DNA of 24,917 bases from Bacteroidota bacterium (GCA_023427845.1 JAEYZX010000112.1:1-24917), one strand, 5' to 3'. Shown: positions 13,890-22,847, counted from the first letter of the stretch. Translations and numbers: made by a program. Notes: generated by a model from the sequence alone, not told the origin.

Positions 13890-16181
13890 ATGAAGAAATT
13901 CCTACTTGCACTCTTTCTAATTTACGCATCGGCCAGTTTCGCGCAAAGCAATCAGTTGTGGAGCGGTTATTTTTCATACAATCGGATTACCGATCTGACA
14001 CAGTCCGATAATAAAATTGTGGCTGCTTCTGAGAATGCGCTTTTCACAAAAAACCTTGCAACAAATGTTCTGTCGACGACCACTACAATCGACGGCCTGG
14101 CAGGTGAGACGATTTCCGCGATACATTTCAGTTCCGCATTCAACCAAAAATTCATTGGTTACGATAACGGTTTAATGATAAAAATCAATGAAACCGATGG
14201 CAGCATGCTCAATATCGTCGACATCCTTAACAAACAACTTCCTTCCAATATCAAAAGAATCAATCACTTTACCGAGCATGAAGGCATCCTTTATATTTCG
14301 TGTGATTTTGGAATCGTACAGTATGATATCGCAACGCTGGGATTTGGCGATACGTATTTCATCGGGACCGGAGTCCCGGAAATCGTAGTCAAGCAGACGG
14401 CCGTCCACGATGGATACATATATGCCGCAACACGTGATTATGGTATAAAACGCGCAGAGATATCAAATCCCGATTTGATCGATGCAACACAGTGGACGCA
14501 GCTCACAATGGGTAATTACTCCGGAGTTGAAATGTTTGCTGATAATGTGTTTGCGGTAACAACCGATGGACAAATTACCCGCTGGAATGGAGTAAATTTT
14601 GCATTCTTCAATCAATTGCCGGCTGCTGTAACCGATTTTAGGGCAACCGAGGATTATCTCGTCGCAACCGTTCCGGGGCGCGTTACGCTTTTTGATCAAT
14701 CGCTGAATGTTGCAGCACAATTCAACAACTGGCAGATACCTGATTTATATCCCTCATTCACGGCAGGTACTGTTGTTGACAATTTATTATACATCGGAAC
14801 ATTGCAACATGGTGTGGTAACGACCGATATAAATAATCCCACCGCGCAGGAAATTCTTTTGCCCGCCGGGCCGTTGCGCAACTATATATTTTCGATCAAT
14901 GCTTCCACCGAAAACCTTTGGGCTGTATATGGCGGCTATGATTTTCAGTATACGCCGTGGTACAATCCGTTTGGGTTCAGCAAGTATACGTCAAGTGGCT
15001 GGGTTCACATTCCGTATGCCGAAATTCCGCCCGGCACGACGCCAATCTTAAATTTATCGCACGTATCCGTGAAACCCGATAACAGCAACGAAATTTATAT
15101 CAGTTCGTATTTCAACGGTCTTTTAAAATTTTCGGATACCGCGCTGGAAACAATTTACAATGGTACAAATAGTGCGTTCCAGCCGATGTTTGCAACTGAT
15201 GCACCGGATTCAAATATCAGGGTCGGTGAAACTGCTTTCGACCGCGACGGAAATTTATGGGCTGCTCTGCCGTTGGTAAAAAATGCACTGGTAGTATTGC
15301 GTTCAGATGGCAGCTCGGCGTCGTTCAATGTCGAAGAAATCGTTGACAACTATTCAACCGCGTTTTATGGCCCGCTGGTTGTCGACAAAAACAAGACGGT
15401 TTGGTTCGGTTCGCGCAACGATGGACTGATCGCGTTCAACGAGAATGGCGAAATTTTCAAAAGGCTTCAAATGGGCAGCGATTTAGGAGATTTGCCAAGC
15501 AATAATGTCCGGTCATTGACAATCGACAACCGGAACCAGTTATGGATTGGAACCGCTAAAGGACTGCGCGTACTTTCAAGTGTCGACCGGTTCAACAACG
15601 ATGCACAAATGACTGCAAATGCGATTATCATTGAAGAAGAAGGGCTTGCCCAGGAGTTGCTGTACGAACAATTCATAACCGACATTGCCGTAGATGGCGC
15701 CAACAATAAGTGGATCGGAACTGCCGATTCAGGGATTTATATGGTATCGCCAAACGGACAGGAAACAAAGTATCACTTTACCGTCAATAATTCGCCTTTG
15801 CCCAGCAATGTGATTACCGACATCGAAATAAACGGTGCATCGGGCGAAGTGTTCATTGCGACCGAAAAAGGTATGATATCGTTTAAGGGAATTTCGACAA
15901 AACCCAGCGAGAACCTTAATAATGTCATTGTATATCCTAATCCGGTACGGCCAGAATTTTTTGGGACTGTTAAAATCGGTGGTTTGATCGACAAAGCGAC
16001 AATTAAAATAACCGACATTGAAGGAAATCTGGTTTACGAAGTCGTTTCCGAAGGAGGTACAATTGAATGGGATACGACTGCTTTCGGTAAATACCGTGTG
16101 GCATCGGGTGTCTACATGATTTTTATATCGGCTGAAGACGGCTCTGAAACAAAAGTCAAGAAAGTTATGATTATCCGCTAA
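13890..16181 (+). CDS. porZ: PorZ-like type IX secretion protein, beta-propellers plus sorting-type domain
   Basis: 763 residues. MKKFLLALFLIYASASFA is a signal peptide. Most of the protein is repeated propeller blades; the later ones look like two-component-regulator propeller units (for example DGNLWAAL, NKTVWFGSRNDGLIAF, RNQLWIGTAKGLRVL, NNKWIGTADSGIYMV). From about residue 678 there is a C-terminal domain beginning NVIVYPNPV and ending GVYMIFISAEDG...KVMIIR, the type A sorting domain of type IX secretion. Length, domain order and position beside recO fit PorZ, part of the cell-surface attachment complex that processes type IX cargo (Porphyromonas PorZ is of similar length). A different secreted propeller protein is the alternative. 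Its stop overlaps the recO start by one base (TAATG), so the two are an operon. Confidence 0.8.
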   Translation: MKKFLLALFLIYASASFAQSNQLWSGYFSYNRITDLTQSDNKIVAASENALFTKNLATNVLSTTTTIDGLAGETISAIHFSSAFNQKFIGYDNGLMIKINETDGSMLNIVDILNKQLPSNIKRINHFTEHEGILYISCDFGIVQYDIATLGFGDTYFIGTGVPEIVVKQTAVHDGYIYAATRDYGIKRAEISNPDLIDATQWTQLTMGNYSGVEMFADNVFAVTTDGQITRWNGVNFAFFNQLPAAVTDFRATEDYLVATVPGRVTLFDQSLNVAAQFNNWQIPDLYPSFTAGTVVDNLLYIGTLQHGVVTTDINNPTAQEILLPAGPLRNYIFSINASTENLWAVYGGYDFQYTPWYNPFGFSKYTSSGWVHIPYAEIPPGTTPILNLSHVSVKPDNSNEIYISSYFNGLLKFSDTALETIYNGTNSAFQPMFATDAPDSNIRVGETAFDRDGNLWAALPLVKNALVVLRSDGSSASFNVEEIVDNYSTAFYGPLVVDKNKTVWFGSRNDGLIAFNENGEIFKRLQMGSDLGDLPSNNVRSLTIDNRNQLWIGTAKGLRVLSSVDRFNNDAQMTANAIIIEEEGLAQELLYEQFITDIAVDGANNKWIGTADSGIYMVSPNGQETKYHFTVNNSPLPSNVITDIEINGASGEVFIATEKGMISFKGISTKPSENLNNVIVYPNPVRPEFFGTVKIGGLIDKATIKITDIEGNLVYEVVSEGGTIEWDTTAFGKYRVASGVYMIFISAEDGSETKVKKVMIIR

Positions 16182-16894
16182 TGCAAATCAAAACCAAAGC
16201 AATTGTCCTATCGGCATTGAAATACCAGGAAAAAAGCCTGGTCGTAAAATGCCTCACCCTAAGCGACGGAGTTAAAAGCTATTTTGTCAGGGATGCCTTT
16301 TCAGGAAGGAAATCAAGTCAGAAAATCGCATATTTCCAACCGCTTACATTGCTTGACATCGAAGCCGTCCATAAAAACAAAGGAACACTTGAAACCTTCA
16401 GGGAAATCAAGCTGTCAACCGCGTATCATTCCATAAACACGAATATCCATAAAAGCACGATCGCAATTTTTCTTTCCGAAGTATTGTCACACAGCATTCA
16501 CGAGGAGGAAAAAAACGAACCCATGTTTTCATTTCTTGAAACCGCATTACTATGGCTTGACAATCATGATGAGGCCGCGAATTTCCATTTGATTTTGCTT
16601 CTCGAGATCACCAAATATCTGGGATTCTATCCCGAAAAAGACAATCAGTCACTGCCGTTTTTTGAAATGACCGAAGGAGTATTCACAAAATATGCGGGTA
16701 CGAGCTGCCTTTCCGAACACCAAACCCAATTGCTTAAACGGCTGATGGACCTTCGTTTCGAAAGTTCGGCCAAATCTTTTGCCGCCGCCGATCGACAAAT
16801 GCTGCTTCAATTCCTGATGGATTATTACGCCTATCACATTACGGGCTTCCGCCAGCCAAAATCGCTCGAAATATTGAGGGAGGTTTTTGCCTGA
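16181..16894 (+). CDS. recO: DNA repair protein RecO
   Basis: 237 residues. RecO works with RecR (and RecF) to load RecA on SSB-coated single-stranded DNA and anneals strands. The N-terminal OB-fold is visible from MQIKTKAIVLSALKYQEKSLVVKC to YFQPLTLLDIEAVHKNKGTL (about 1-70); the rest is the helical domain (ITKYLGFYPEK, then LLQFLMDYYAYHITGFRQPKSL). The zinc-binding cysteine cluster seen in some RecO proteins is absent here, as I recall is usual in Bacteroidetes. The start codon shares a base with the porZ-like stop. The terminator hairpin begins inside the last codons of the gene. Confidence 0.93.
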   Translation: MQIKTKAIVLSALKYQEKSLVVKCLTLSDGVKSYFVRDAFSGRKSSQKIAYFQPLTLLDIEAVHKNKGTLETFREIKLSTAYHSINTNIHKSTIAIFLSEVLSHSIHEEEKNEPMFSFLETALLWLDNHDEAANFHLILLLEITKYLGFYPEKDNQSLPFFEMTEGVFTKYAGTSCLSEHQTQLLKRLMDLRFESSAKSFAAADRQMLLQFLMDYYAYHITGFRQPKSLEILREVFA

Positions 16895-16909
16895 CGACCT
16901 CCCATTTTT
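16878..16909 (+). terminator. Terminator overlapping the recO 3' end
   Basis: GGGAGGT (16878-16884) and ACCTCCC (16897-16903) form a 7-bp stem followed by ATTTTT. The left arm is recO coding sequence and the recO TGA (16892-16894) lies in the loop. It separates recO from ileS. Confidence 0.75.
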
Positions 16910-16942
16910 ACTGCATTAGGCCGTTAAACTCTAAAAATTGCG

Positions 16943-16950
16943 TACCTTCG
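16943..16950 (+). promoter_or_regulatory. ileS -7 promoter candidate
   Basis: TACCTTCG differs from TAnnTTTG at one position and ends 24 nt before the ileS ATG. It lies after the recO terminator, where a promoter is needed. Confidence 0.4.
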
Positions 16951-16974
16951 CCGACTGATTTTAGAAACTATATA

Positions 16975-19900
16975 ATGAACACGCCATTTGCTGAGTATAA
17001 AGGACTTGAACTGCCAACGGTAGCATCAGAAGTTCTTGATTTTTGGAAAAATGAAAATATATTCGAAAAAAGTGTGTCGACCCGCGAAGGCAAACCCACT
17101 TACGTATTTTTTGAAGGCCCGCCATCGGCCAACGGACTTCCGGGTATCCACCACGTAATGTCGCGCGCCATTAAAGATATTTTCTGCCGTTATAAAACCC
17201 AAAAAGGCTTTCAGGTCAAACGCAAGGCGGGATGGGACACACACGGACTTCCGGTGGAGTTGGGAACCGAAAAGGAACTCGGAATCACAAAGGAAGATAT
17301 CGGAAAAACAATTTCGATCGAAGATTATAACGAGGCTTGCAAACGCACCGTCATGCGCTATACCGATGTGTGGAACGACCTCACCGAAAAAATGGGTTAT
17401 TGGGTCGATATGCAAGATCCGTATGTGACCTACAAACCCAAATACATGGAATCGGTTTGGTGGCTGCTCAAACAGATATACGACAAAGGGCTGATGTACA
17501 AAGGCTATACGATACAGCCGTATTCACCAAAATCGGGAACCGGACTGAGCTCGCACGAAGTCAACCAGCCGGGTTGTTACCGCGATGTAACCGACACTAC
17601 GATTGTCGCCCAATTCAAAGTGCCCGATGATCAGAAGCAGCAATTGCTGTCAAAATTTAACAGCACAACAGACGATGAGGTCTTTATACTTGCTTGGACC
17701 ACAACACCGTGGACATTGCCAAGCAACACTGCGCTTACTGTTGGTCCAAAAATCGATTATGCACTTGTCAAAACGTTCAATCAATATACGTTCCGGCCAA
17801 TTACGGTGGTTCTTGCGAAGAATTTGATATCGAAGCAATTCGGAAAGTCATTTTTTGAAACCGCCGATGAGTCGGATTTTGAAAACTTCAAAGAAGGCGA
17901 TAAGAAAATACCCTATCAGATTCTTGGCGAGTGCAAAGGTTTGGATCTTGTCGGAATCCGATACGACCAGTTATTGAAATATACGCTTCCCTATCAAAAC
18001 GCCGAAAACGCTTTCCGCATCATTTCGGGGGATTTTGTGACAACCGAAGACGGAACCGGTATCGTACATACCGCGCCTACATTCGGTGCCGATGACGCTA
18101 AGGCCGCCAAAGAAGCCCAGCCCGAAGTTCCGCCGATGCTGGTGCTGGATGAAAATAATATTCCGGTTCCACTTGTTGACCTTCAGGGTAAATTCACCTC
18201 GCATGTTGGGGAACACGCCGGAAAATTCGTAAAGAACGAATATTATGATGCCGGAACTGCACCCGAGAAATCGGTCGATGTTGAAATCGCGATTCATCTG
18301 AAAGAGGAAAACCGCGCATTCAAGGTCGAGAAATACGTACACAGCTATCCGCACAGCTGGCGTACCGACGAACCGCTTTTATACTATCCGCTTGATTCCT
18401 GGTTCATCAAAATATCGGAAGTCAAGAACCGCATGTTCGATTTGAACGAAACCATAAACTGGAAGCCAAAAGCTACCGGTGAAGGACGTTTCGGCAATTG
18501 GCTAAAAAATGCAAACGACTGGAATCTTTCGCGATCGAGATATTGGGGAATCCCATTGCCGATCTGGCGAACCGAAGACAAACAGGAGGAAATCATAATT
18601 GGATCGGTACAACAGCTATACAGCGAAGTAGAGAAAGCGATCGCTGCAGGAGTTCAGGATAAAAATCCATTCATCGGATTTGAAGCCGGCAATATGTCGG
18701 ATGAAAATTATGATTTCGTTGATCTGCACAAAAATGTTGTCGACGGAATCACGCTAATATCTGCTTCAGGCAAACCAATGAAGCGCGAATCCGACCTGAT
18801 CGATGTTTGGTTTGATTCGGGAGCCATGCCTTATGCGCAATGGCATTATCCATTTGAAAATAAAGATAAAATTGACGGCAATACCGATTTTCCGGCCGAT
18901 TTCATTGCCGAAGGTGTCGATCAGACCCGAGGATGGTTTTATACGCTGCATGCGATTGCAACCTTGGTTTTCGATAAAGTCGCGTATAAAAATGTCGTTT
19001 CCAACGGTCTTGTATTGGATAAAAACGGACAGAAAATGTCGAAACGTCTTGGCAATGCGGTAGATCCGTTTACGACCTTGGCCGAATACGGTCCCGACGC
19101 AACGCGATGGTACATGATATCAAACGCAAACCCGTGGGACAACCTCAAATTTGATATTGAAGGCATTGGTGAAGTCCGCCGAAAGTTCTTTGGAACACTC
19201 TACAATACTTATTCGTTCTTTGCGCTGTATGCGAATATCGACGGATTTAAATATGAAGAAGCCGAGATTCCGATGGACGATCGGCCTGAAATCGATCAAT
19301 GGATAATTTCAGAACTCAACACGCTTGTAAAAGAGGTTGATGGTTTCTATGCCGATTACGAACCTACGAAAGCAACACGCGCAATTTCCGATTTTGTTCA
19401 GGAAAACCTGAGCAATTGGTACGTTCGTCTTTGCAGAAGACGCTTTTGGAAAGGCGAATACGCACAGGACAAAATTGCAGCTTATCAAACGTTATACACT
19501 TGTTTGGTGACTGTGGCAAAACTCAGCGCGCCCGTAGCTCCGTTTTTCATGGAGCGGTTGTATCGCGACCTTACGCAGTCGACGCTGACAGAAAAACATG
19601 AGAGTGTTCACCTGGCCGAATTCCCTAAATTCGTTGAAAACTTTGTTGATAAATCGCTTGAGAGCAAAATGCAGAAAGCCCAGACGATTTCATCATTGGT
19701 GCTTTCACTGCGAAAAAAGGAGATGATAAAAGTGCGTCAGCCATTGCAAAAGGTAATGATTCCGATACTTGACGATACGCAGCGGGCTGAAATAGAAGCG
19801 ATAGCCGACCTGGTTAAAGCAGAGGTAAATGTTAAGGAAATCGAACTGCTTGACGATGCTTCCGGCGTTTTAGTCAAACAAATCAAACCGAATTTCAAGG

Positions 19901-20391
19901 TTTTAGGGCCGCGTTTCGGAAAAGACATGGGGTTGATTTCCAAGCAGATACAGTCTTTTACGTCTGACCAGATCAACAAATTGGACAAAGAAGGCAGCAT
20001 AAATGTCGACATGTCGGGAAAAAGTATAACTTTAACTACCGAAGACGTTGAGATTTCGTCTCAGGATATCGAAGGTTGGTTGGTTGCAAGTTCAGGGAAT
20101 ATTACGGTCGCACTCGATATAACAATCAGCGAAACCCTTAAAAACGAAGGCATCGCAAGAGAATTAGTTAATCGTATCCAAAACATCAGAAAGGATTCAG
20201 GTTTTGATGTAACCGACAAGATTAAAGTTCAAATCCGGCGCGACAAAAACATTGAAGCGGCGATTTTAGGAAACGAGCAATATATTAAAGATGAAACATT
20301 AACTCAGGAGCTGATTTTTATGGACCAATTGGAAAATGGGACGGCAATCGAGTTCGATGACATACAAACAACATTATTAATTTCAAAATAA
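16975..20391 (+). CDS. ileS: Isoleucyl-tRNA synthetase, large IleRS2-type with GIHH motif
   Basis: 1138 residues, longer than the ~940-residue E. coli form and in the size class of IleRS2. It attaches isoleucine to tRNA-Ile and edits valine. The class I HIGH site lies in SANGLPGIHHVMSRAIKD; aligned on the final KD, HIGH reads GIHH (residues 57-60, bases 17143-17154), with first and third residues swapped. The second site KMSKR is intact (687-691). The editing insert (about 200-420) includes WTTTPWTLPSNTAL and GTGIVHTAPTFGADD with the conserved aspartate; the WYVRLCRRRFWKGE region opens the anticodon-binding part, followed by an extended C-terminal domain. The GIHH swap is the signature reported for mupirocin hyper-resistant IleRS2. 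It has its own promoter candidate and continues into the DksA-like gene 6 bp downstream. Confidence 0.97.
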   Translation: MNTPFAEYKGLELPTVASEVLDFWKNENIFEKSVSTREGKPTYVFFEGPPSANGLPGIHHVMSRAIKDIFCRYKTQKGFQVKRKAGWDTHGLPVELGTEKELGITKEDIGKTISIEDYNEACKRTVMRYTDVWNDLTEKMGYWVDMQDPYVTYKPKYMESVWWLLKQIYDKGLMYKGYTIQPYSPKSGTGLSSHEVNQPGCYRDVTDTTIVAQFKVPDDQKQQLLSKFNSTTDDEVFILAWTTTPWTLPSNTALTVGPKIDYALVKTFNQYTFRPITVVLAKNLISKQFGKSFFETADESDFENFKEGDKKIPYQILGECKGLDLVGIRYDQLLKYTLPYQNAENAFRIISGDFVTTEDGTGIVHTAPTFGADDAKAAKEAQPEVPPMLVLDENNIPVPLVDLQGKFTSHVGEHAGKFVKNEYYDAGTAPEKSVDVEIAIHLKEENRAFKVEKYVHSYPHSWRTDEPLLYYPLDSWFIKISEVKNRMFDLNETINWKPKATGEGRFGNWLKNANDWNLSRSRYWGIPLPIWRTEDKQEEIIIGSVQQLYSEVEKAIAAGVQDKNPFIGFEAGNMSDENYDFVDLHKNVVDGITLISASGKPMKRESDLIDVWFDSGAMPYAQWHYPFENKDKIDGNTDFPADFIAEGVDQTRGWFYTLHAIATLVFDKVAYKNVVSNGLVLDKNGQKMSKRLGNAVDPFTTLAEYGPDATRWYMISNANPWDNLKFDIEGIGEVRRKFFGTLYNTYSFFALYANIDGFKYEEAEIPMDDRPEIDQWIISELNTLVKEVDGFYADYEPTKATRAISDFVQENLSNWYVRLCRRRFWKGEYAQDKIAAYQTLYTCLVTVAKLSAPVAPFFMERLYRDLTQSTLTEKHESVHLAEFPKFVENFVDKSLESKMQKAQTISSLVLSLRKKEMIKVRQPLQKVMIPILDDTQRAEIEAIADLVKAEVNVKEIELLDDASGVLVKQIKPNFKVLGPRFGKDMGLISKQIQSFTSDQINKLDKEGSINVDMSGKSITLTTEDVEISSQDIEGWLVASSGNITVALDITISETLKNEGIARELVNRIQNIRKDSGFDVTDKIKVQIRRDKNIEAAILGNEQYIKDETLTQELIFMDQLENGTAIEFDDIQTTLLISK

Positions 20392-20397
20392 CAGAAC

Positions 20398-20778
20398 ATG
20401 GTGGAGGAAAAAATCAGATACTCAGACGCAGATTTAGCGGAGTTCAAAGAAATTATTTTAAAGAAAATCGAAAAAGCACAAAACGACCTTGATCTAATAA
20501 AAAGCGCCTATATGAATGATTTGAACAACGGTACCGACGATACGTCGCCTACGTTCAAAGCGTTTGAAGAAGGCAGTGAAACAATGTCGAAAGAAGCGAA
20601 TTCGCAATTGGCAATCCGTCAGGAAAAATTTATCCGCGACCTGAAAAATGCGCTTTTCCGTGTCGAGAACAAGACTTACGGAATCTGCAAAGTAACCGGA
20701 AAGCTTATTGGCAAGGAACGGCTTAAAATCGTACCGCATGCTACAATGAGCATCGAGGCAAAAAATTTGCAACGATAA
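20398..20778 (+). CDS. TraR/DksA-family protein with degenerate zinc finger
   Basis: 126 residues. An N-terminal coiled-coil (about 8-90) is followed by RVENKTYGICKVTGKLIGKERLK and VPHATMSIEA, the DksA/TraR C-terminal fold in outline. Of the four zinc cysteines expected as CxxC-17-CxxC, only Cys97 remains; the other positions read Thr100, Ser118 and Ala121. Family members bind RNA polymerase through its secondary channel and tune transcription, in E. coli with ppGpp. The tip motif DxxDxA of E. coli DksA is not clearly present, so the regulatory output may differ. It begins 6 bp after ileS, hence co-transcribed, and is followed by a strong bidirectional terminator. lspA, a frequent neighbour of this pair, lies 1.5 kb on, beyond an opposite-strand gene. 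Confidence 0.88.
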   Translation: MVEEKIRYSDADLAEFKEIILKKIEKAQNDLDLIKSAYMNDLNNGTDDTSPTFKAFEEGSETMSKEANSQLAIRQEKFIRDLKNALFRVENKTYGICKVTGKLIGKERLKIVPHATMSIEAKNLQR

Positions 20779-20811
20779 AAAAAGGCTTCCAATCCGGAAG
20801 CCTTTTTTTTT
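20777..20811. terminator. Bidirectional terminator between convergent genes
   Basis: GGCTTCC (20784-20790), a 5-nt loop, GGAAGCC (20796-20802), preceded by seven A (20777-20783) and followed by nine T (20803-20811). It works on paper in both directions, for the DksA-like gene and the lipoprotein gene ending at 20826. Confidence 0.92.
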
Positions 20812-20825
20812 GATCCCTACTTTCG

Positions 20826-22076
20826 CTAAAACTCCAGGACACTAATCGGTTCAAGGGTAAATTCGGGCCCGTAGTTATATTGTCTGATCGTATTCTGTCC
20901 AACCGCAATCAGATGCGATTCGAGCGGAATGACATCGGTTACGTTATCGCCGTATGATTGTTCCAAAGTCAGGACATTTGAAGAAGCATCAAATATTTTT
21001 AATCCGTCCGATCCGCAACAGACATATAAAACGCCGGATCTAATTCCCAAACCGTACGGCTGATCCAGGAAGTAAGTCGACAATAATGTTGGGTTCGACA
21101 TATCGGTCACATCAATAACGTTGACCTGGTCCTCGATCGCCCCACAACTTGCGCCGCCACGAACCGTGATATACGCTGTCGTCCCTTCAACTACCACCGG
21201 ATCGCACGCCGTAGCATGTGAAAAACCCGACATAAAATACGGATTGAATTCATCTTCGGCATTCACGACAAACATACCTGTTGTTGATCCTACGAAAAGA
21301 TATTTCTTTTGACGGAACAACGTTTCGAATTCGCCACCGCCAAACCATTCGTTCATGTAAACCTCGTTTACAAAAACAGCCAGATTGGCATTGGCGATGT
21401 TAAATACATCCAGATGAAAAGCTTCAACCGCGTATAAAGCATTGCCGTTGATTTGGAAGCGCGCATACGATCCGCCTGTGCCAACACCCGCCGATTCTGC
21501 CGCGCCTGAGAATTGCTCGAATGCATCGTTGGCAATAACGCTGTAATCTTCCGACGGCCGCGCGCGGGTTTCCAATCGAAAACCTGTCATGAGCTCTCCG
21601 GGACCGGCAGTTACGGTATAATCATAAAATTCGGCGTTCTCAGGATATTGCGGAAAGAAATCAAATACATTCTGCAAAGTTTGGATCTGAGTGATGTTCA
21701 ACATGTTCGAAATGTCGAAAACCACAAGATCAACAAAATTGTCCGCATACAGGCGATCGTCTTTAACCGCAATGTCGTGGACGCCTTCGATGTTCAGAAA
21801 CGCGATATTCTGCGGTGCCGTCGGATTCGAATTGTCGAAGACATGAACGCCTTGCTCCGCGGCAATGTAGAAAATGTAGTTTTGCGCAACGTAAATTTTT
21901 CCCTGCGATTGCGTTTGTTTTGCCGCCATCACAGCAATGCTGCTGCGAATTTCATCCAGTGAACGAACCTCAGGAACCGCAAAGACCGCAGTCCCGGTAC
22001 TGCTGCTGTCGTCACTGCTGCAAGAAGCAAACACCAAAACGATACAGCCTAAAAGAATTAGTCGGATTGTTTTCAT
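20826..22076 (-). CDS. LVIVD-repeat propeller lipoprotein, probably surface-exposed
   Basis: 416 residues from the ATG at 22076 (MKTIRLILLGCIVLVFASCS); an in-frame start nine codons earlier only adds a non-signal tail. The lipobox ends FAS-Cys19. After the Cys comes SSDDSSS, resembling the SDD-type lipoprotein export signal described for Flavobacterium, which sends lipoproteins to the cell surface. The body is made of repeated propeller units of LVIVD type (GVHVFDNSNPTAPQNIAFL, LVVFDISNMLNITQIQ, VNVIDVTDMSNPTLLSTYF, GLKIFDASS), where an aspartate follows a hydrophobic strand and NP/MSNP a turn. Ligand and role are unknown. It lies opposite to its neighbours between the DksA-like gene and lspA. 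No clear -7 box was found. Confidence 0.85.
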   Translation of the reverse strand: MKTIRLILLGCIVLVFASCSSDDSSSTGTAVFAVPEVRSLDEIRSSIAVMAAKQTQSQGKIYVAQNYIFYIAAEQGVHVFDNSNPTAPQNIAFLNIEGVHDIAVKDDRLYADNFVDLVVFDISNMLNITQIQTLQNVFDFFPQYPENAEFYDYTVTAGPGELMTGFRLETRARPSEDYSVIANDAFEQFSGAAESAGVGTGGSYARFQINGNALYAVEAFHLDVFNIANANLAVFVNEVYMNEWFGGGEFETLFRQKKYLFVGSTTGMFVVNAEDEFNPYFMSGFSHATACDPVVVEGTTAYITVRGGASCGAIEDQVNVIDVTDMSNPTLLSTYFLDQPYGLGIRSGVLYVCCGSDGLKIFDASSNVLTLEQSYGDNVTDVIPLESHLIAVGQNTIRQYNYGPEFTLEPISVLEF

Positions 22077-22216
22077 AGTACAATTTTTAGTAATCAAAAT
22101 CATGAAAATTTAGTTCACAACGACCTAAGTATTAATATTTTACAAATGAACAACGGCAATCCGCTTAAAGCCCCTCGAAGCGCTGTAAATAAAATATTTT
22201 AATAGCATAATATTGT

Positions 22217-22224
22217 TATTTTTG
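22217..22224 (+). promoter_or_regulatory. lspA -7 promoter element
   Basis: TATTTTTG fits TAnnTTTG exactly and ends 19 nt before the lspA ATG. No -33 TTG at normal spacing. It shows lspA is expressed independently here. Confidence 0.5.
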
Positions 22225-22243
22225 CACTACTAAACTGCTGCGA

Positions 22244-22843
22244 ATGTCATTACGGAATTCCTACCTGCTCATATTCATCATATTGCTTGTTGACCAATGT
22301 TCGAAGATATATATCAAGACTAATTTTGTACTTGGCGAAGAGGTCAGTGTTTTCAGCTGGTTCAAAATCCTGTTTATCGAGAATGAAGGAATGGCATGGG
22401 GAACCGTGATCCCGGGCGAATACGGTAAGCTGATACTAACAATTTTCAGGATTGTCGCAGTAACCGGCATCGCATACTGGCTATGGGATTCGATACGTAA
22501 GGGAAGCTCAAACTATCTTATAACCGCAATTGCGCTGATTTTTGCAGGCGCGCTCGGTAATATTGTCGATTCCGTTTTTTACGGTGTTGTTTTTAGTCAC
22601 AGTCACGGTCAGCTGGCCGAATTGTTTACCGATCAACCCTATGGGACATTGTTTCACGGTAAAGTGGTCGACATGCTGTATTTCCCGATCTGGGAAGGAA
22701 ATCTGCCCTCGTGGCTTCCAATCTGGGGAGGCGATGAGTTCAAGTTCTTCAATGCAATCTTCAACCTTGCCGATATGGCAATTTCAACAGGCGTCGGAAT
22801 CCTGATCGTTTTCAACAAACGCGCATTTCACAAAGAAGATTAA
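22244..22843 (+). CDS. lspA: Lipoprotein signal peptidase (signal peptidase II)
   Basis: 199 residues, slightly longer than the E. coli enzyme, as is usual in Bacteroidetes. LspA is an inner-membrane aspartic protease that removes the signal peptide from diacylated prolipoproteins, such as the two lipoproteins encoded in this window. Conserved parts: LVDQCSKIYIK (Asp17), ENEGMAWG (46-53, usual NxGxAxG), GALGNIVDSVFYGVVFS (102-118), the first catalytic aspartate in GKVVDMLYF (Asp143) and the second in FNLADMAISTG (Asp177). Four membrane helices fit these positions. The insert between 119 and 138 (SHGQLAELFTDQPYGTLF) is an extra loop. Its TAA is followed by four T and then immediately by repeat copy C, which may act as its 3' end. 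Confidence 0.96.
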   Translation: MSLRNSYLLIFIILLVDQCSKIYIKTNFVLGEEVSVFSWFKILFIENEGMAWGTVIPGEYGKLILTIFRIVAVTGIAYWLWDSIRKGSSNYLITAIALIFAGALGNIVDSVFYGVVFSHSHGQLAELFTDQPYGTLFHGKVVDMLYFPIWEGNLPSWLPIWGGDEFKFFNAIFNLADMAISTGVGILIVFNKRAFHKED

Positions 22844-22847
22844 TTTT

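Noticed and set aside
20305..20315. CAGGAGCTGAT inside ileS, identical to the first 11 bases of repeat copy A
   Set aside because: It is in-frame ileS coding sequence (codons for QEL within TQELIF), has no second half of the 5' block and no CCGCT...GGGCTA 3' block; a chance match.
21513..21962. 149-codon plus-strand open frame inside the lipoprotein gene
   Set aside because: Antisense shadow of a lipoprotein gene with a clear signal peptide and repeats.
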